Origin: Neocallimastix lanati (nom. inval.)
Taxonomy: Eukaryota > Neocallimastigomycota > Neocallimastigomycetes > Neocallimastigales > Neocallimastigaceae
DNA: 30,095 nt
Assembly: GCA_016946835.1 (NCBI GenBank)
Contig: JACVTC010000136.1
Coordinates: forward strand, 465,001 to 495,095
Direction: 5' to 3'
Shown here: piece by piece, positions 11,804-25,860 of the stretch
Layout: the number at the start of each line of letters is the position of its first letter
Position numbering within the stretch: position 1 is the stretch's first letter
The notes under the pieces: generated by a model
Database searches by the model: none
What the model was told of the DNA's origin: nothing
The model's input: only the letters and a program-made list of their open reading frames with translations
Made by a program: the position numbers and the translations under genes

Positions 11804-12106
11804 TTTTATTAATTTTTTTTTCTTATAAGCTTAATTCTAATTAATTTAATTGCAATCAAAAAAAAAAAAAAAAAGGTGTAAAATTATTTAAATATAAATA
11901 TAAAATAATAAATTAAAATTAAAATAAAATAAAAGGATAGCTTAAATTTTTTTTATTATTATTATTATTTTTTAATTGTTATTTTTGTTTTTATTGTTAT
12001 TTTTTATTGTCATTTTTTTTAATAATTATATTTTAATAATAATATTATACTGTTATTTTTTTTACTGTTATTTTTTTTTTTTAATTGTTATTTTTTTTTC
12101 TTAAAC
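11517..12106. other. Downstream flank of the second deacetylase
   Basis: The stretch is A/T-rich, with a poly-A run near 11771-11800 and TTATTGTTATTTTT-like repeats at 11960-12100 just past the stop codon of the minus-strand deacetylase. A short inverted repeat, AAGCTTTT (11692-11699) with AAAAGCTT (11719-11726), could form a hairpin. No gene is seen. Confidence 0.5.
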
Positions 12107-13057
12107 TTAGAAAAGCATATATACCACCATATTGAATAATATGACTTCAAGGGTTAAGAAACTGATGTGTTGGATTTGCTGATGGTAGTGGTGGTAGGCA
12201 TCACTTTTTTTTACATTGAGATTATTATGATCTGACTCACCTCCTGGAACCGTAGTATTGGCCGAACCATGAAAGGTAGTCGTGACCTTTCCTGGAAGAA
12301 AACTGACTGTACTGTTACTATGATTACCACGACGATAGGCCCCACTGGCATCGCCAAGACACTCCGCAACAGTGACAAACCTATACTTATCGAATGGTGC
12401 ATTCTCAAGTAGCCAGGGTACAATCTCGCGAACAGTATGAATATGAACATCATGCATTAAAACTAAATAATTCTCTTTTGCCTTACTCCATTCCTCCGTA
12501 AGAAATTCTTTTACCATCCCCACTCGCTTTTCTCTACCTTCCTCTTTCGTTAATCCTTCAAATTCAAAGTAATTCCAATCCTCCGTATCCGTATCCCATT
12601 GAACAATTTTATAGCCTAAATCTTCAATGAGCTTCATACAATCTTCCTCACAATGACCTTGTGGAGCACGAAAATATCTTGGACGAACTCCAGCAATTCC
12701 TTCGACAAGATCATCCAACTTGACTAAGGCTTCCTTAATTTCATTCTCTCCCTCTGGAATTTGATGAGCCCAGGTATGCGAAGCCACTTGATGACCTTCT
12801 TCCATCGTTCTCTTAATCACCGCTCGCTTTTCGGGATCTCTCTCTAAATCTTTCCACCAGTTATAGCCGTTAATGAAAAAGGTGGCTTTAATGCCAGCCG
12901 TCTTTAATTGATCTAATAGTTCGGCCGTGTATTGGTAGGGTCCATCATCAAACGTTAGGGCAATCGTGTTGGATTGAGTACAGTGACAGATTTTATGAGC
13001 AGTCGTTGCGGTTAACGTGATAACAAGATCTACAGCGAGAGTATTAAAAAAATGCAT
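12107..13057 (-). CDS. Polysaccharide/chitin deacetylase with degenerate GPI-type tail
   Basis: This 316-residue single-domain CE4 (NodB) enzyme carries TFDDGP (35-40, Asp37/Asp38), HTWAH (His94, His98), RAPQG (130-134), DTEDW (157-161) and LMHD (His202), so the metal triad and catalytic residues are present. The N-terminus is a weak signal peptide (about 1-20, with Asp10). The C-terminus has N-glycosylation sites, a His/Tyr-rich stretch (287-297) and a hydrophobic end (298-316, interrupted by Glu304) closing in YMLF, like the paralog at 26604-27584. A by-eye alignment gives 139 identities in 211 catalytic-domain positions to that paralog. Its codons are more mixed and GC-richer than those of the paralog (CGC, CGG, CCC occur), hinting at different expression or history. 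The ATG follows a short AAC repeat and poly-A. Likely role: deacetylation of wall chitin at the cell surface. Confidence 0.92.
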   Translation of the reverse strand: MHFFNTLAVDLVITLTATTAHKICHCTQSNTIALTFDDGPYQYTAELLDQLKTAGIKATFFINGYNWWKDLERDPEKRAVIKRTMEEGHQVASHTWAHQIPEGENEIKEALVKLDDLVEGIAGVRPRYFRAPQGHCEEDCMKLIEDLGYKIVQWDTDTEDWNYFEFEGLTKEEGREKRVGMVKEFLTEEWSKAKENYLVLMHDVHIHTVREIVPWLLENAPFDKYRFVTVAECLGDASGAYRRGNHSNSTVSFLPGKVTTTFHGSANTTVPGGESDHNNLNVKKSDAYHHYHQQIQHISFLTLEVILFNMVVYMLF

Positions 13058-13105
13058 TTTTTTTTTTTTGTTGTTGTTGTTGTTGTTATCGTTATTATTA
13101 TTATT
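13058..13105 (-). repeat. AAC/A-rich leader directly upstream of the second deacetylase
   Basis: On the minus strand, about six AAC triplets (near 13069-13089) followed by a short poly-A run lie immediately before the ATG. This is a candidate unstructured A/C-rich 5' leader, or simply a microsatellite. The transcription start is unknown. Confidence 0.5.
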
Positions 13106-13272
13106 ATTATTATTATAATTTGTAGTTGTTTATTTATGTTTTTTATTATTATTATTATAATTATTATTATTTATTATTATTATTGATAAATGTCAATAAA
13201 TAATTTAATTTAGTTTAATTATGCTTTATTTTCTTTTTTTTTTTTTTAATTAAAAAATATTAATTATAAAGA

Positions 13273-13308
<36 letters not shown>

Positions 13309-13572
13309 AGTTTTTTTTTTTAATGAGTTATTTTTTTTTTTTTTTTTTATTTATTTAAAAAAATAATAAAATAAAAATTAAAATAATATAAGAATAAAAT
13401 AGAGTTTAAAATTTTATTTTTTATAATATTATTTAAAAAAATAAAAATAAAAGAAGAAAAATAGTCTCTTTTTTTTTTTTATTATTATTTTTATTATCGT
13501 ATAAAATTATTATTATTATTATTATTATCATATATAATTATTATCATATATAATTATTATTATTATATAAAA

Positions 13573-13608
<36 letters not shown>

Positions 13609-13908
13609 AAATCCAAAATATAGAGTTTTTCTTTCTTCTTTAGATTTTATTATTTATATAATGTAAAATATATATTTATTACTTTTATTTTTTTTTTTTA
13701 TTTGTTATTTTATTTTAATTTTTATTTCTTTTTTTTAAAAAAAAAAAATTAAAAATAATAAAAATATTTGCTATACGTGAGTTTCTTTCTTTATATATAT
13801 AAAAAAAATTGTTTTTATAATTTTTTTTTATTGTTATTATTTATTAATTTTATAATACTTTTTTAATATTTATAATATTATAAATATATATATATATTCT
13901 TACTTTAA

Positions 13909-13964
<56 letters not shown>

Positions 13965-14460
13965 AATATTCTTTATAAATAAATATTTAAATAAAAGTTT
14001 TAAAAAAAAAAAAATTTTTTTTTTTTTCAACCTTCATGTTTTTTTAATTTTATAGTTTACATGAAATTAATGATATAGATACAAAAGTTTTTAATAAAAA
14101 TATTTAATATTTTAATTTTTTTTTTTACTTATATACATTATAATATAAAAAATTTTTTTCGTTTTATAATATAAAAGTTATTAATAAAAATATATAAAAA
14201 TAAAAATATTTAATAGATAATTTGCTTTATAGTATTCATAAAATTAATGATATAGATATAAAAGTTATTAATAAAAATATAAAAATAATAATAATAATAG
14301 TAATAATAATAATATAATTATTTAGAAATATTTAATGATAAAGATATTTTTAATATCTTTTTTTTTTTATTTTTTTTAAATAAATTTTTTTTAAAAAAAT
14401 ATTATAGTTTTAAATTATTATGAATTTTAATTAAGAATAATTTTTTTTTTTAATTAATAA
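13106..14460. other. Gene-free A/T desert with a 47-base T run
   Basis: The stretch holds ATT arrays (13100-13175, 13510-13605), poly-A at about 13275-13305 and an uninterrupted run of 47 T at 13911-13957. A related block of about 40 bp (AATTAATGATATAGATA, then AAAAGTT, TTAATAAAAATAT) occurs near 14063-14105 and 14238-14280, with a partial copy near 14171-14195. No coding frame is seen. Confidence 0.6.
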
Positions 14461-14919
14461 TAATAATAATAATAATAATTATAACCGAATTCAGCTAATT
14501 TTTTTCATTCGATCATTACTTTGTTCATTTTATTATAAATTAGTATTTATATTATTTAAATTATTTAAATTAATTAAGCATTTAAACCATCCTTCAATAA
14601 TACCATTTCTATTAGGGCTTCCATTGTTAATGAATTTGGTTTCCATAGTATCTTATATTTTCCAATTAAAATATTGATTTCTTCAGTTTTTCCTAATTTT
14701 TTTTTTTTTTTTTTTTTTGAAATTCTTATACTTTTCCTTTTGTAATCGTTATAAAGATAAAAATTCCTCTTGTTTTAATGTATATATTAATTTATAAAAA
14801 TATGAGTTTTTTTTTGGAAAATAAATTATTTAAATAATTACTGAAAAATTCTGATGTTTTATTTGTTATATGTTCTATAGTATTATAATAATTCCATTTT
14901 TTTTATAATTTTTTAAATA

Positions 14920-14960
<41 letters not shown>

Positions 14961-15310
14961 TATTTAAATATTTTCAAAGATTGGTCATTATTATTTACTT
15001 CAACAGTTTTTCTTTTTTCAAGATAATTATAAAAAGCTTTTCATTATCATATTTTATAATTTCCTTTTTTATTTCTTTTTTTTTATATCATTTAAATTAG
15101 TGAAAAGATTTAACATTTATTTTAAAATTTTATATTCAGTACATCTATATACTTTGGAATTATCTTTTTTTTTTTTTTTTATAGAGATGAAAAATTAAAT
15201 TTTATACTATATATATATATATTTTTTTTTTGTTACTAATAATATTTTTTTTCTTTCTTTTCCCCAATGAGTTTCACTCATTTCAATATTTATATTTTCT
15301 TCCATTTATA
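14461..15310 (-). pseudogene. Decayed minus-strand coding-like segment, unidentified
   Basis: A minus-strand ATG at 15303-15305 begins MEENINIEMSETHWGKERKK and is soon lost. Further readable pieces (for example METKFINNGSPNRNGIIEGW near 14575-14645) appear in different frames, broken by poly-A runs and stops. Composition is less extreme than the flanks. It may be another dead gene or mobile-element remnant. I recognise no family, so confidence is low. Confidence 0.3.
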
Positions 15311-15417
15311 ATAAAATATTTTAATAAAACATTTTAATGAAATATTTTAATGAAATATTTAGATAATTATATTTAAATAATATTATTTAAATAATTATAT
15401 TTATTTATTTATTTATT

Positions 15418-15636
15418 TCCGGTGTGTACAGCCCTGGGTTTCAAGGCCCCTCCCTTCCCTTTGGGACAGGTGTGAGTGAATATTAAGGTAGTCACGTCAC
15501 ACTACTTCCCATAGAGACAGATCATATCCCTGCTGAATGGCCTTACTAAGCGTTCCGCATTTCGCCCTATCCCATCATATCATATCACATCACATCACAT
15601 GCATAGGCCTATCGTTACTGAGAATTTTTCTAGTAC

Positions 15637-15670
<34 letters not shown>

Positions 15671-15790
15671 CTCGGAGTGCTTCTCCAGTTCCTAACTTCT
15701 CTCTTTGAAATGAGATCAGTATAGCCTAACCCATGGAAATATATGCTTAGCTCCTCTTTTGGCAAATACATATAGGTCAGAAAAATTGTA
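15418..15790. other. GC-rich island of unknown nature, split by a 33-base T run
   Basis: Around 220 bp (15418-15637) and 120 bp (15671-15790) of near-balanced composition flank a run of 33 T (15638-15670). The first part contains a CATAT/CACAT short repeat (about 15576-15602) and the string GGGTTTCAAGGCCC (15439-15452). No long open frame exists on either strand. A minus-strand retroposon ending in poly-A at 15638 is one reading; a structured noncoding RNA is another. It is not a tRNA, since I could not fold a cloverleaf, and it is not an rRNA or U6 sequence that I recognise. Confidence 0.4.
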
Positions 15791-16360
15791 ATTTAGTAAA
15801 CTAAATAATTAATATCAGTAACGATTAATATTGATGATTTGATTAAATGATGCCAATGTTTATTAGGTATTTATATTAAAATAATATAAAAATTAAATTT
15901 TTTTTTAGTATTATTTAGTATTATTTTTTTTTTATTATTATTTATTATTATTTTTTTTTTTTTTATTATTTTTTTTTATTATTATTATTTTTTTTTTTTT
16001 ATTATTTTTTTTTATTATTATTATTTTTTTTTTCTTTATTCTCAGTTTAATTAAATTTTTTAATTTAAAATTCATTTAACAAATTCATCCATTTTTAATT
16101 TATCTATTTGTTAATTATTTCTTTCATTTATATACCTTTTTAACAATAAATAACATGTTTTGGTGATTTCTTTATTCTAAAAATGGTATTTAATAAAAAT
16201 AAAAAAATAATAAAAAAATAAATAAATAAACAAATAATTAATCAATTAAACAGTTAAATAAAATTAATTAAATAAATATTAATTGTTAATAAATTTTTTT
16301 TTTCTTTTATTATTTAATTTTTAATGAAAATTTTTTTTAAAGTTTGATAGATTTAATGAA
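15791..16360. other. A/T spacer
   Basis: The stretch contains T-rich runs with ATT triplets at 15890-16030, then unstructured A/T sequence. No gene is supported. Confidence 0.6.
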
Positions 16361-16484
16361 GAAAGGAAGGAAAGAAGGAAAGAAAGAAGGAAAGAAAGAA
16401 GGAAAGAAAGAAGGAAAGAAAGAAAGAAAGAAAGAAGGAAAGAAAGAAGGAAAGAAAGAAGGAAAGAAAGAAAGAAAGAAAGAA
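16361..16484. repeat. Purine array (GGAAAGAAAGAA)n
   Basis: About ten imperfect units of 8-16 bp made of GGAAAGAAAGAA variants form a pure polypurine tract on the plus strand. The long minus-strand frame across it (16321-16557) is this repeat read as Leu/Ser/Phe and is not a gene. Confidence 0.9.
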
Positions 16485-17182
16485 ATGAACGGATTAATTG
16501 ATTGATTGTATTTAAAAATAATAATAATATTAATAAAAGAAAAAATCTTATTATCATATAATAAAATAATTAAAAAATGTTAGGAAGTTTTTTTTTTTTT
16601 TTTTATTATTTTCTTTTTTATAATTTTTTATTAAAATAGATAAGTAAATAAGTAATAACCCCACAAAAAATTAAACATAAAATGACAATTTGAGTTAAAA
16701 AAAAAAATAATAATAATAATAATTTATACATATAAAAAGAGAGATTGTGTGTGTGTGTGTCTATGAATATATTACACAAAAATCATGTTTTAATTATAAT
16801 CATTGACTTAAATTATAAAAAAATTATAAAAAAAAAATTTTAATTAAATTTTATTTATTATTATTTTATGTGCAATTATTCAATAAATTCAGAAAAATAT
16901 ATAAATTTAGAGTTGGAAATACAATCTAAGAAAAATAATTTATGATAGAAAAAAAGAGGATTCAGATATATATATATAAAAAAAAAAAAAAGTAATAAAG
17001 AAAAGATAATAAATAAAATAATAAATTATATATAACAAAACTTAAATAGTGTTTTAGTTTTTAATTATTAATAATTATACAAAATACTCTATCATTAATA
17101 AAAATTTCCTTTAAATATTGTAAAAAAAAAAAAAGAGTCTTTTATTTAAAAGGATATTATACAATATAGTAATTAACATTTA

Positions 17183-17213
<31 letters not shown>

Positions 17214-18154
17214 GTTTTATATGTAGTATTTTGTTTTTTTATTATTTTAAAAATAAAAAAAAAAAAAAAATTATAATAATTTAAAATTATTAAACTTTTC
17301 GGTAATAAATTAATTTTTAATTAAAATCTTTATTGACCAGGTCACATGATATTAAATTTTAATGGATGTTTCATTCATGTTTCCAATGTTAAAACTTAAT
17401 TAATGGATTTCTAGTTCAAACTTAACTTTAATTCCATTATTTAATGAATATATATCAGAACATTTATTTTTAATAATTCTTAAAGAAATAATTTTTTATT
17501 TCTTGGAATTAAAATCTTTATTAAAAAATAATAATAATAATAAATAAAACTTTTTATATGTTTAGTTTATTAGTTTATATCATTTATTTATTATTATTTA
17601 CTATTAGGATATATTATTCGTTCGTTATTTAATATTTATTTATTATTTATTATTTAATTATTATTAAACCATTTTAATTCTTATTATTTTTTTTTTTAAA
17701 AAAAAAAAAAATTTATTTAAAAAGGATATAATTAAATTTAATTAAATTTTAAATTAGAGATTGTTTATATATAATTTTTACCAAATTTAAAGGATAACCC
17801 ACATTTTTTTTTTTTTTATATGTTTTAATGTTTTAATGTTTTGAAGTATAAATAATATTAATAAGGATAAATGTCCTGTAAATGTCTAAAAAATTGCGAT
17901 GTTATTTTAATAGAGAAATATTTAAAAAATATATATATATATATTTTTTACGGATGTTGTTTTGTTTATTCTTCAACGGATAAATTTCATTTTTTTTTTT
18001 TTTTAAAATCACAATAATAAAAATTATAATAAAATAGAATCAATGAAAGAATAAAAAAAAAATATTATTAAAAATAAAAAAAAATTAAAAATATAAAAAA
18101 TATAAAAAAAAAAATATAAAAAAAATATAAAAAAAAAATATAAAAAAAAAATAA
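16485..18154. other. Gene-free A/T region upstream of the LRR gene
   Basis: The stretch contains a short TG dinucleotide run near 16746-16760, several A and T homopolymers and AAATATAAAA-type repeats towards 18100. No coding frame or RNA gene is recognised. Confidence 0.6.
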
Positions 18155-18240
18155 TAGACAATTAAATAAAGCAAAAAAATAATATAAAAAAATAATAGAC
18201 AATTAAATAAAGCAAAAAAATAATATAAAAAAATAATAAA
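18150..18240 (+). repeat. 41-bp direct repeat x2 upstream of the LRR gene
   Basis: AATAATAGACAATTAAATAA followed by AGCAAAAAAATAATATAAAA occurs twice, with AGACAATT at 18156 and 18197, 41 bp apart and essentially identical. It lies about 95-185 bp before the ATG, where it would fall in the promoter or 5' leader. Confidence 0.8.
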
Positions 18241-18320
18241 AAATTAAATATAACAAAAAAAAAATAATAATAATAAAAATAATAATAATAAAAATAATAA
18301 TAATAAAAATAATAAAAATA

Positions 18321-18334
18321 ATGATAATCTCAAA

Positions 18335-18338
<4 letters not shown>
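18321..18338 (+). promoter_or_regulatory. Five-codon upstream ORF overlapping the LRR start codon
   Basis: ATG-ATA-ATC-TCA-AAA-TGA begins 14 nt before the annotated start. Its TGA overlaps the main ATG (AATGA), the arrangement expected for terminate-and-reinitiate control. Whether the transcript includes it is unknown. Confidence 0.4.
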
Positions 18339-21778
<3,440 letters not shown>

Positions 21779-22163
21779 GAAATGTTATCCAATGAAAACA
21801 ATAATAATAATAATAGTAAAAAATAATAATTTCCATAACTAATGAAAGTGATATTAACAACTTTAATTAATAATTATAAATAAAAAATAAATAATAATAA
21901 ATATAATAAAAAAAAAAATTCAACATAAATAAATAAAATTGTATGAATTTTTAATTTAAATATAAACATAATACTTTGTAAAAAAATAGAAATATATTAT
22001 TTAGTAAAAATAATAATTATTAATAGAAATATTAAGAATTAAAGTTTTAAAAGTAAAATAAAATAAAATTATAAAAAAATATATATATTGTAATATATAT
22101 TTAAATTATAATATATTTATTATGATATAATATATACAATAATAATAATAATATATATATAAA

Positions 22164-22194
<31 letters not shown>

Positions 22195-22380
22195 ATTAAA
22201 TTTATAGTATAAATAATATAATGTAATTTGATCTTTTTTTTGTTCTGGATACTTTTGTCTAAATAATAATAATATTTTTAAGCATAACAAAAATGTACTA
22301 TATTTTTATAAAAAAAAATAATAATAAAAATTAAAAAAAAAATAAAAATTAAAAAAATAAATTGAAAATAATATAAAATA
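21779..22380. other. Downstream flank of the LRR gene
   Basis: The stretch is A/T-rich with AAT runs, a TATATA region near 22140-22195 and no coding signal. AATAAA-like strings are too frequent to assign a polyadenylation site. Confidence 0.6.
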
Positions 22381-22820
22381 AAAATAAAATAAAATAAATA
22401 GTAGAATATTAAATATAATGTACAGATTAAATAAAATAAAATAAAATAAAATAAGATAGTTGAAATATAAATATAAACTACAAATTGAATAAAATAAAAT
22501 AAAATAAAATAAAATAAAATAAAAAAAAATAAAAAAAATAAATAGTAGAATATGAATATAAAGTACAGATTGAATAAAATAAAAATAAAATAAATAGTAG
22601 AATATAAATATAAAGTACAGATTGAATAAAATAAAAATAAATAAAAATAAATAAATAATAGAATATGAATATAAATTACAGATTGAATAAATTAAAATAA
22701 AATAAAATAAAAAAAAATAGTAGAATATAAATATAAATTACAGATTGAATAAAATAAAATAAAATAAAATAAAATAAATAGTAGAATATAAATATAAAGT
22801 ACAGACTGAATAAAATAAAA
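22381..22820. repeat. Seven-copy minisatellite with variable AAAAT spacers
   Basis: A core of about 38 bp (TAGTAGAATATAAATATAAA, then GTACAGATTGAATAAAAT) recurs seven times, starting near 22399, 22458, 22541, 22594, 22656, 22718 and 22778. Copies are separated by AAAAT/AAATA pentamer runs of different length. The cores vary at a few positions (AAAGTACAG, AAATTACAG, AAACTACAA), so duplications are of different ages. It begins about 620 bp after the LRR stop codon. Confidence 0.88.
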
Positions 22821-23123
22821 TAAGAAATTATTTATTTACTTATCATTATATTTATATACTTTTTAATTTTTATTTATTATACAAAGGTATTATTAATTCT
22901 TATTGAAATGTTGAAAATTTCAACAATATATATATATATATATTAGTAGAACTTTAATAAAGTATAAAAGTTTAACTTAATATACATTATAACAATAGCA
23001 TCATTTAATAATTAAAATAAAATAAAAGTAATCTCCCTCCAAAAAAAAATTTTTTTTTTTTCTATTTTCATTTTTGATAAATGAGATTACTTATACCAGA
23101 AAATTATCATTAATAAATAAATT

Positions 23124-23162
<39 letters not shown>

Positions 23163-23489
23163 GATATTGTGAAAAATCCTTGATTTGATAAAAATAAAAA
23201 TAAAAATAAAAATAAAAAAAAAAAAAAAAAAATACACCATTTTTTATCTGTTAGAATATGTGAAATAGATGAAAAATAAGATTCAAATTATATTGAAACA
23301 TATTATAATGTAATTAAAAAATGTATATTTTTTTTTTTTTTTTTTTTTAGACAGGAAAGAGAATACACTTCCATAACTTTATTAAATTTTATTATAAAAA
23401 ATACATGTAGCATGTAGGTGAAAAGTACATTTAAAATCAAAAAATAAAAATAAAAGTTTTAAAAAATAAAATATAAAAAAAAAAAATAA
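22821..23489. other. A/T spacer
   Basis: The stretch contains A and T homopolymers (23132-23157, 23330-23349) and AAAAT repeats. No gene is recognised. Confidence 0.6.
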
Positions 23490-24265
23490 AAAAGCTCAGA
23501 AAATACTATGTATTTCGGCAAGTTGTACCATGCGGGAATTTTTCCCTTCCTAACAAATAAAAAAGAAATAAAGCCTAGAAGTAACATCTTCAAAAATAGA
23601 TAGTGTGGTGTCCACTAAACTCTCCCCCCCGGGATTCATCATTTATTGAAGTAGTAAGGTGAGATTTGAGATTTATCCTTTCGTTGAAATAGATGATGAT
23701 CCTGTATTATCATTATGCCTTATATCAGTACGACCTTTGACGCTCTTGGTTAAGTTTTGGTATATTACAAAACCTATCAAATAATAGCTCAAACGAAACT
23801 ACTTATGATAGTGTATTGCCCTTGTTAAGAATTCCGCCAAGCCCTACAATCTTTGGAACAGGTGACTCAGATGAACCTTTGAAAAGTAGTTCATTTTAAT
23901 TGTCTCTGTTCCTCACTATCGAAATGTAGCTCATTTAAAGCTAAAGTTTCCCATCAAGAAGGAACAAGTATATATAATATAATGATGGATATAATCATCA
24001 AAATCAGAAATAGAGTCATAGGAAGAAAAACTGACGATTTAACACTCTAATCTTCCTAGCGAACAAAACATAGAGGATTCATCGATGAAATTTAAAGAAT
24101 TCCATCTGAAAGATGCAAGAGCATCGCATTTAAAAATCCAATACTCAAAAGATTTGATTATCATTGCCACAATAGGGGCAAGATTTGGGACAATCTTCTG
24201 AAACTTTACCCTATTCTAATAACAATAGTAGTATTGTATTTATAAACCACAGCGTAAACGTATAA
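23490..24265 (-). mobile_element. Decayed LINE 3' end, copy B
   Basis: The minus strand reads, across frameshifts and stops, as the C-terminal part of a non-LTR retrotransposon ORF2. At 24126-24180 it encodes C-x2-C-x8-[H>Y]-x4-C (starting CPYC), the zinc knuckle found after the reverse transcriptase in many LINEs. The knuckle His is replaced by Tyr and a one-base frameshift lies inside the motif. Beyond it, ACCAAGAGCGTCAA (complement of 23737-23750) encodes TKSV, as in copy A at 24873-24886. No RT domain remains, so this is a dead 5'-truncated fragment. Confidence 0.6.
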
Positions 24266-24297
24266 TCCACGAAAAAAAAAAAAAAAAAAAAAAAAAA

Positions 24298-24573
24298 CCC
24301 TAAGTTGAATTGGGGATATTTTAAGCTAAGCATAATCTATCATCGGTATTTTACACATTTCATGACTCAGAAAATTATTAATATTAATACAATTTTCACC
24401 CATTGACCCATTCAACTACACTATTAGTAACCATACTATTATTTTCACTATCACTATCACTAATATTATAATTTCTATTTTCACTATCCATATCATTACC
24501 ATTATTAGCAATATTATTGCTATTGCCGTTTTTCATTATTATTAATACTTTTTTTTTTTTTTTTTTTTTTTTA
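24298..24573 (-). mobile_element. Decayed LINE-like fragment C, Asn/Ser-rich
   Basis: A minus-strand frame starting near 24535 gives MKNGNSNNIANNGNDMDSEN and continues about 26 more codons to a stop. It then resumes in another frame with NNFLSHEMCKIPMIDYA. An Asn-rich spacer followed by a short aliphatic segment resembles what follows the knuckle in copy A. Poly-T at 24549-24572 (poly-A on the minus strand) bounds it upstream and poly-A at 24271-24297 bounds it downstream. Membership of the same family is inference. Confidence 0.4.
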
Positions 24574-24699
24574 ATGGCGGCAAACTTGTTTCATCTTTAT
24601 TAATTAAATATATGAGAAAATTCATGTAATAAAAAGAAAAAAGATAAAAAATAAACAAAAAATAAAACACAAAATAAAAAAAAAAAATAATAGTATAAT

Positions 24700-25860
24700 A
24701 TATATTCTAGTTTCATTTAATAAATATTTGTAAGACTTCACAAGGGCATTATTATACTGAAGTATAATAATTAATTTTGACTTCGCAATGTTAATCCTAA
24801 CTTTAAGATACAAAATTATGATCTTCATTGGTTGCGTTAGCCCTGCTGGCTTGTCTTACCGTTTCTTCTGCATTGACGCTCTTGGTAGTAGTAGTACGAT
24901 TCGATTTGAACCTATTGAAGAAAGACCATTGCTAGCCAATAGCAATAGGTATAATCGATTGAAGAAGTGCCACAGTAACCACCAAGAACGGAGTATCAGA
25001 ATAAGCACCTGATTTCATCTGGCACTTAAAGAGATCCTTCCATTCCCTTGTACTGTTATTAATACTTCGACCTCCAAGAAGGAAATTAAACACTTTTTCA
25101 CACACACTAGAATCAATATACACATTATTTTCAATACTATTACTAGCATTACTAAAAATACTATTACTAATATTACTATAACTATTATTACTATTATTAT
25201 TATTACTATTATTATTATCATTATTACTATTAACTATATCATTTGTTAGGTTGCCACGATAAAAAGCATTATATAAAAATAAAAATTTTATCATTAATTT
25301 TAACTACGAATATGACTGAAAAAGGGACAATCAATTAACCAATGACTTATCCATTGTTTATTACTTTTACAACAGGAACAAAAATTAGGTCACATTTGAT
25401 CTATTATTTTTGCAAGCTTTAGCAATTCTAGCATCTAATCTATATCCGCTTCGTGCTCTCAATAGCCAATAGAAACCATATGAAAGATCAGGATATTCAT
25501 AATAAAATTTTATAAATTTTGATGTTTCTTCGAATTTGTTTTTGTCATAAAACTCAGCTTTAATAGAATTGATTTTCATATCTCTTTTCCAATAAAAATC
25601 CTTGATTTTATTATCGTTATTACCTCTTTTCTCTAGTTTACGTTTAAGAGTTCTACTTTCTTTTGTCCATGTATATTTTCTAGATTTTAGAATATTATTA
25701 ACTAAATAGGAAATAATACAATTTGAATCTTTCCATTTATCAAAACATTTGACTTGAGACAAAGCACACTTAGCTGACAATGGAGTAATATTTAAATCTT
25801 TTGAGATAGAATATACATTAATAAATGATTTGGCTTTTTGTAATAGAAAAATTAACTATC
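24700..25860 (-). mobile_element. Decayed LINE ORF2 C-terminal region, copy A
   Basis: The minus strand is open at 25385-25780 (131 codons, beginning MSAKCALSQVKC and ending in YGFYWLLRARSGYRLDARIA plus a short out-of-frame tail). Continuation in another frame, past a TGA, gives the intact knuckle C-x2-C-x8-H-x4-C (CSCCKSNKQWISHWLIDC, 25327-25380), then a stop. A third frame (24932-25294, 120 codons) has an Asn-rich spacer and a terminal segment. The order of Tyr/Arg-rich block, CCHC knuckle and Asn-rich spacer matches the region after the RT domain in fungal non-LTR retrotransposons (family knowledge). At least two frameshifts and stops make it dead, and the RT and endonuclease domains are absent. 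Poly-T at 24549-24572 could be the original poly-A tail. Confidence 0.65.

Noticed and set aside
12211-12453. Second frame inside the 12107-13057 deacetylase
   Set aside because: It overlaps a conserved catalytic domain and has no independent signal.
15418-15460. tRNA gene suggested by GGGTTTCAAGGCCC resembling a T arm
   Set aside because: No A box, anticodon arm or acceptor stem could be paired around it.
16321-16557. 78-codon minus-strand frame of Leu/Ser/Phe repeats
   Set aside because: It is entirely the GGAAAGAAAGAA purine array; an open frame is expected from a repeat lacking stop codons.
22381-22820. CRISPR-like array
   Set aside because: Repeats are imperfect and spacers are simple AAAAT runs rather than unique sequence, and the genome is eukaryotic.
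24788-25012. 74-codon plus-strand frame
   Set aside because: The opposite strand carries the LINE C-terminal signature and shares TKSV-coding sequence with copy B, so the plus frame is probably a shadow.
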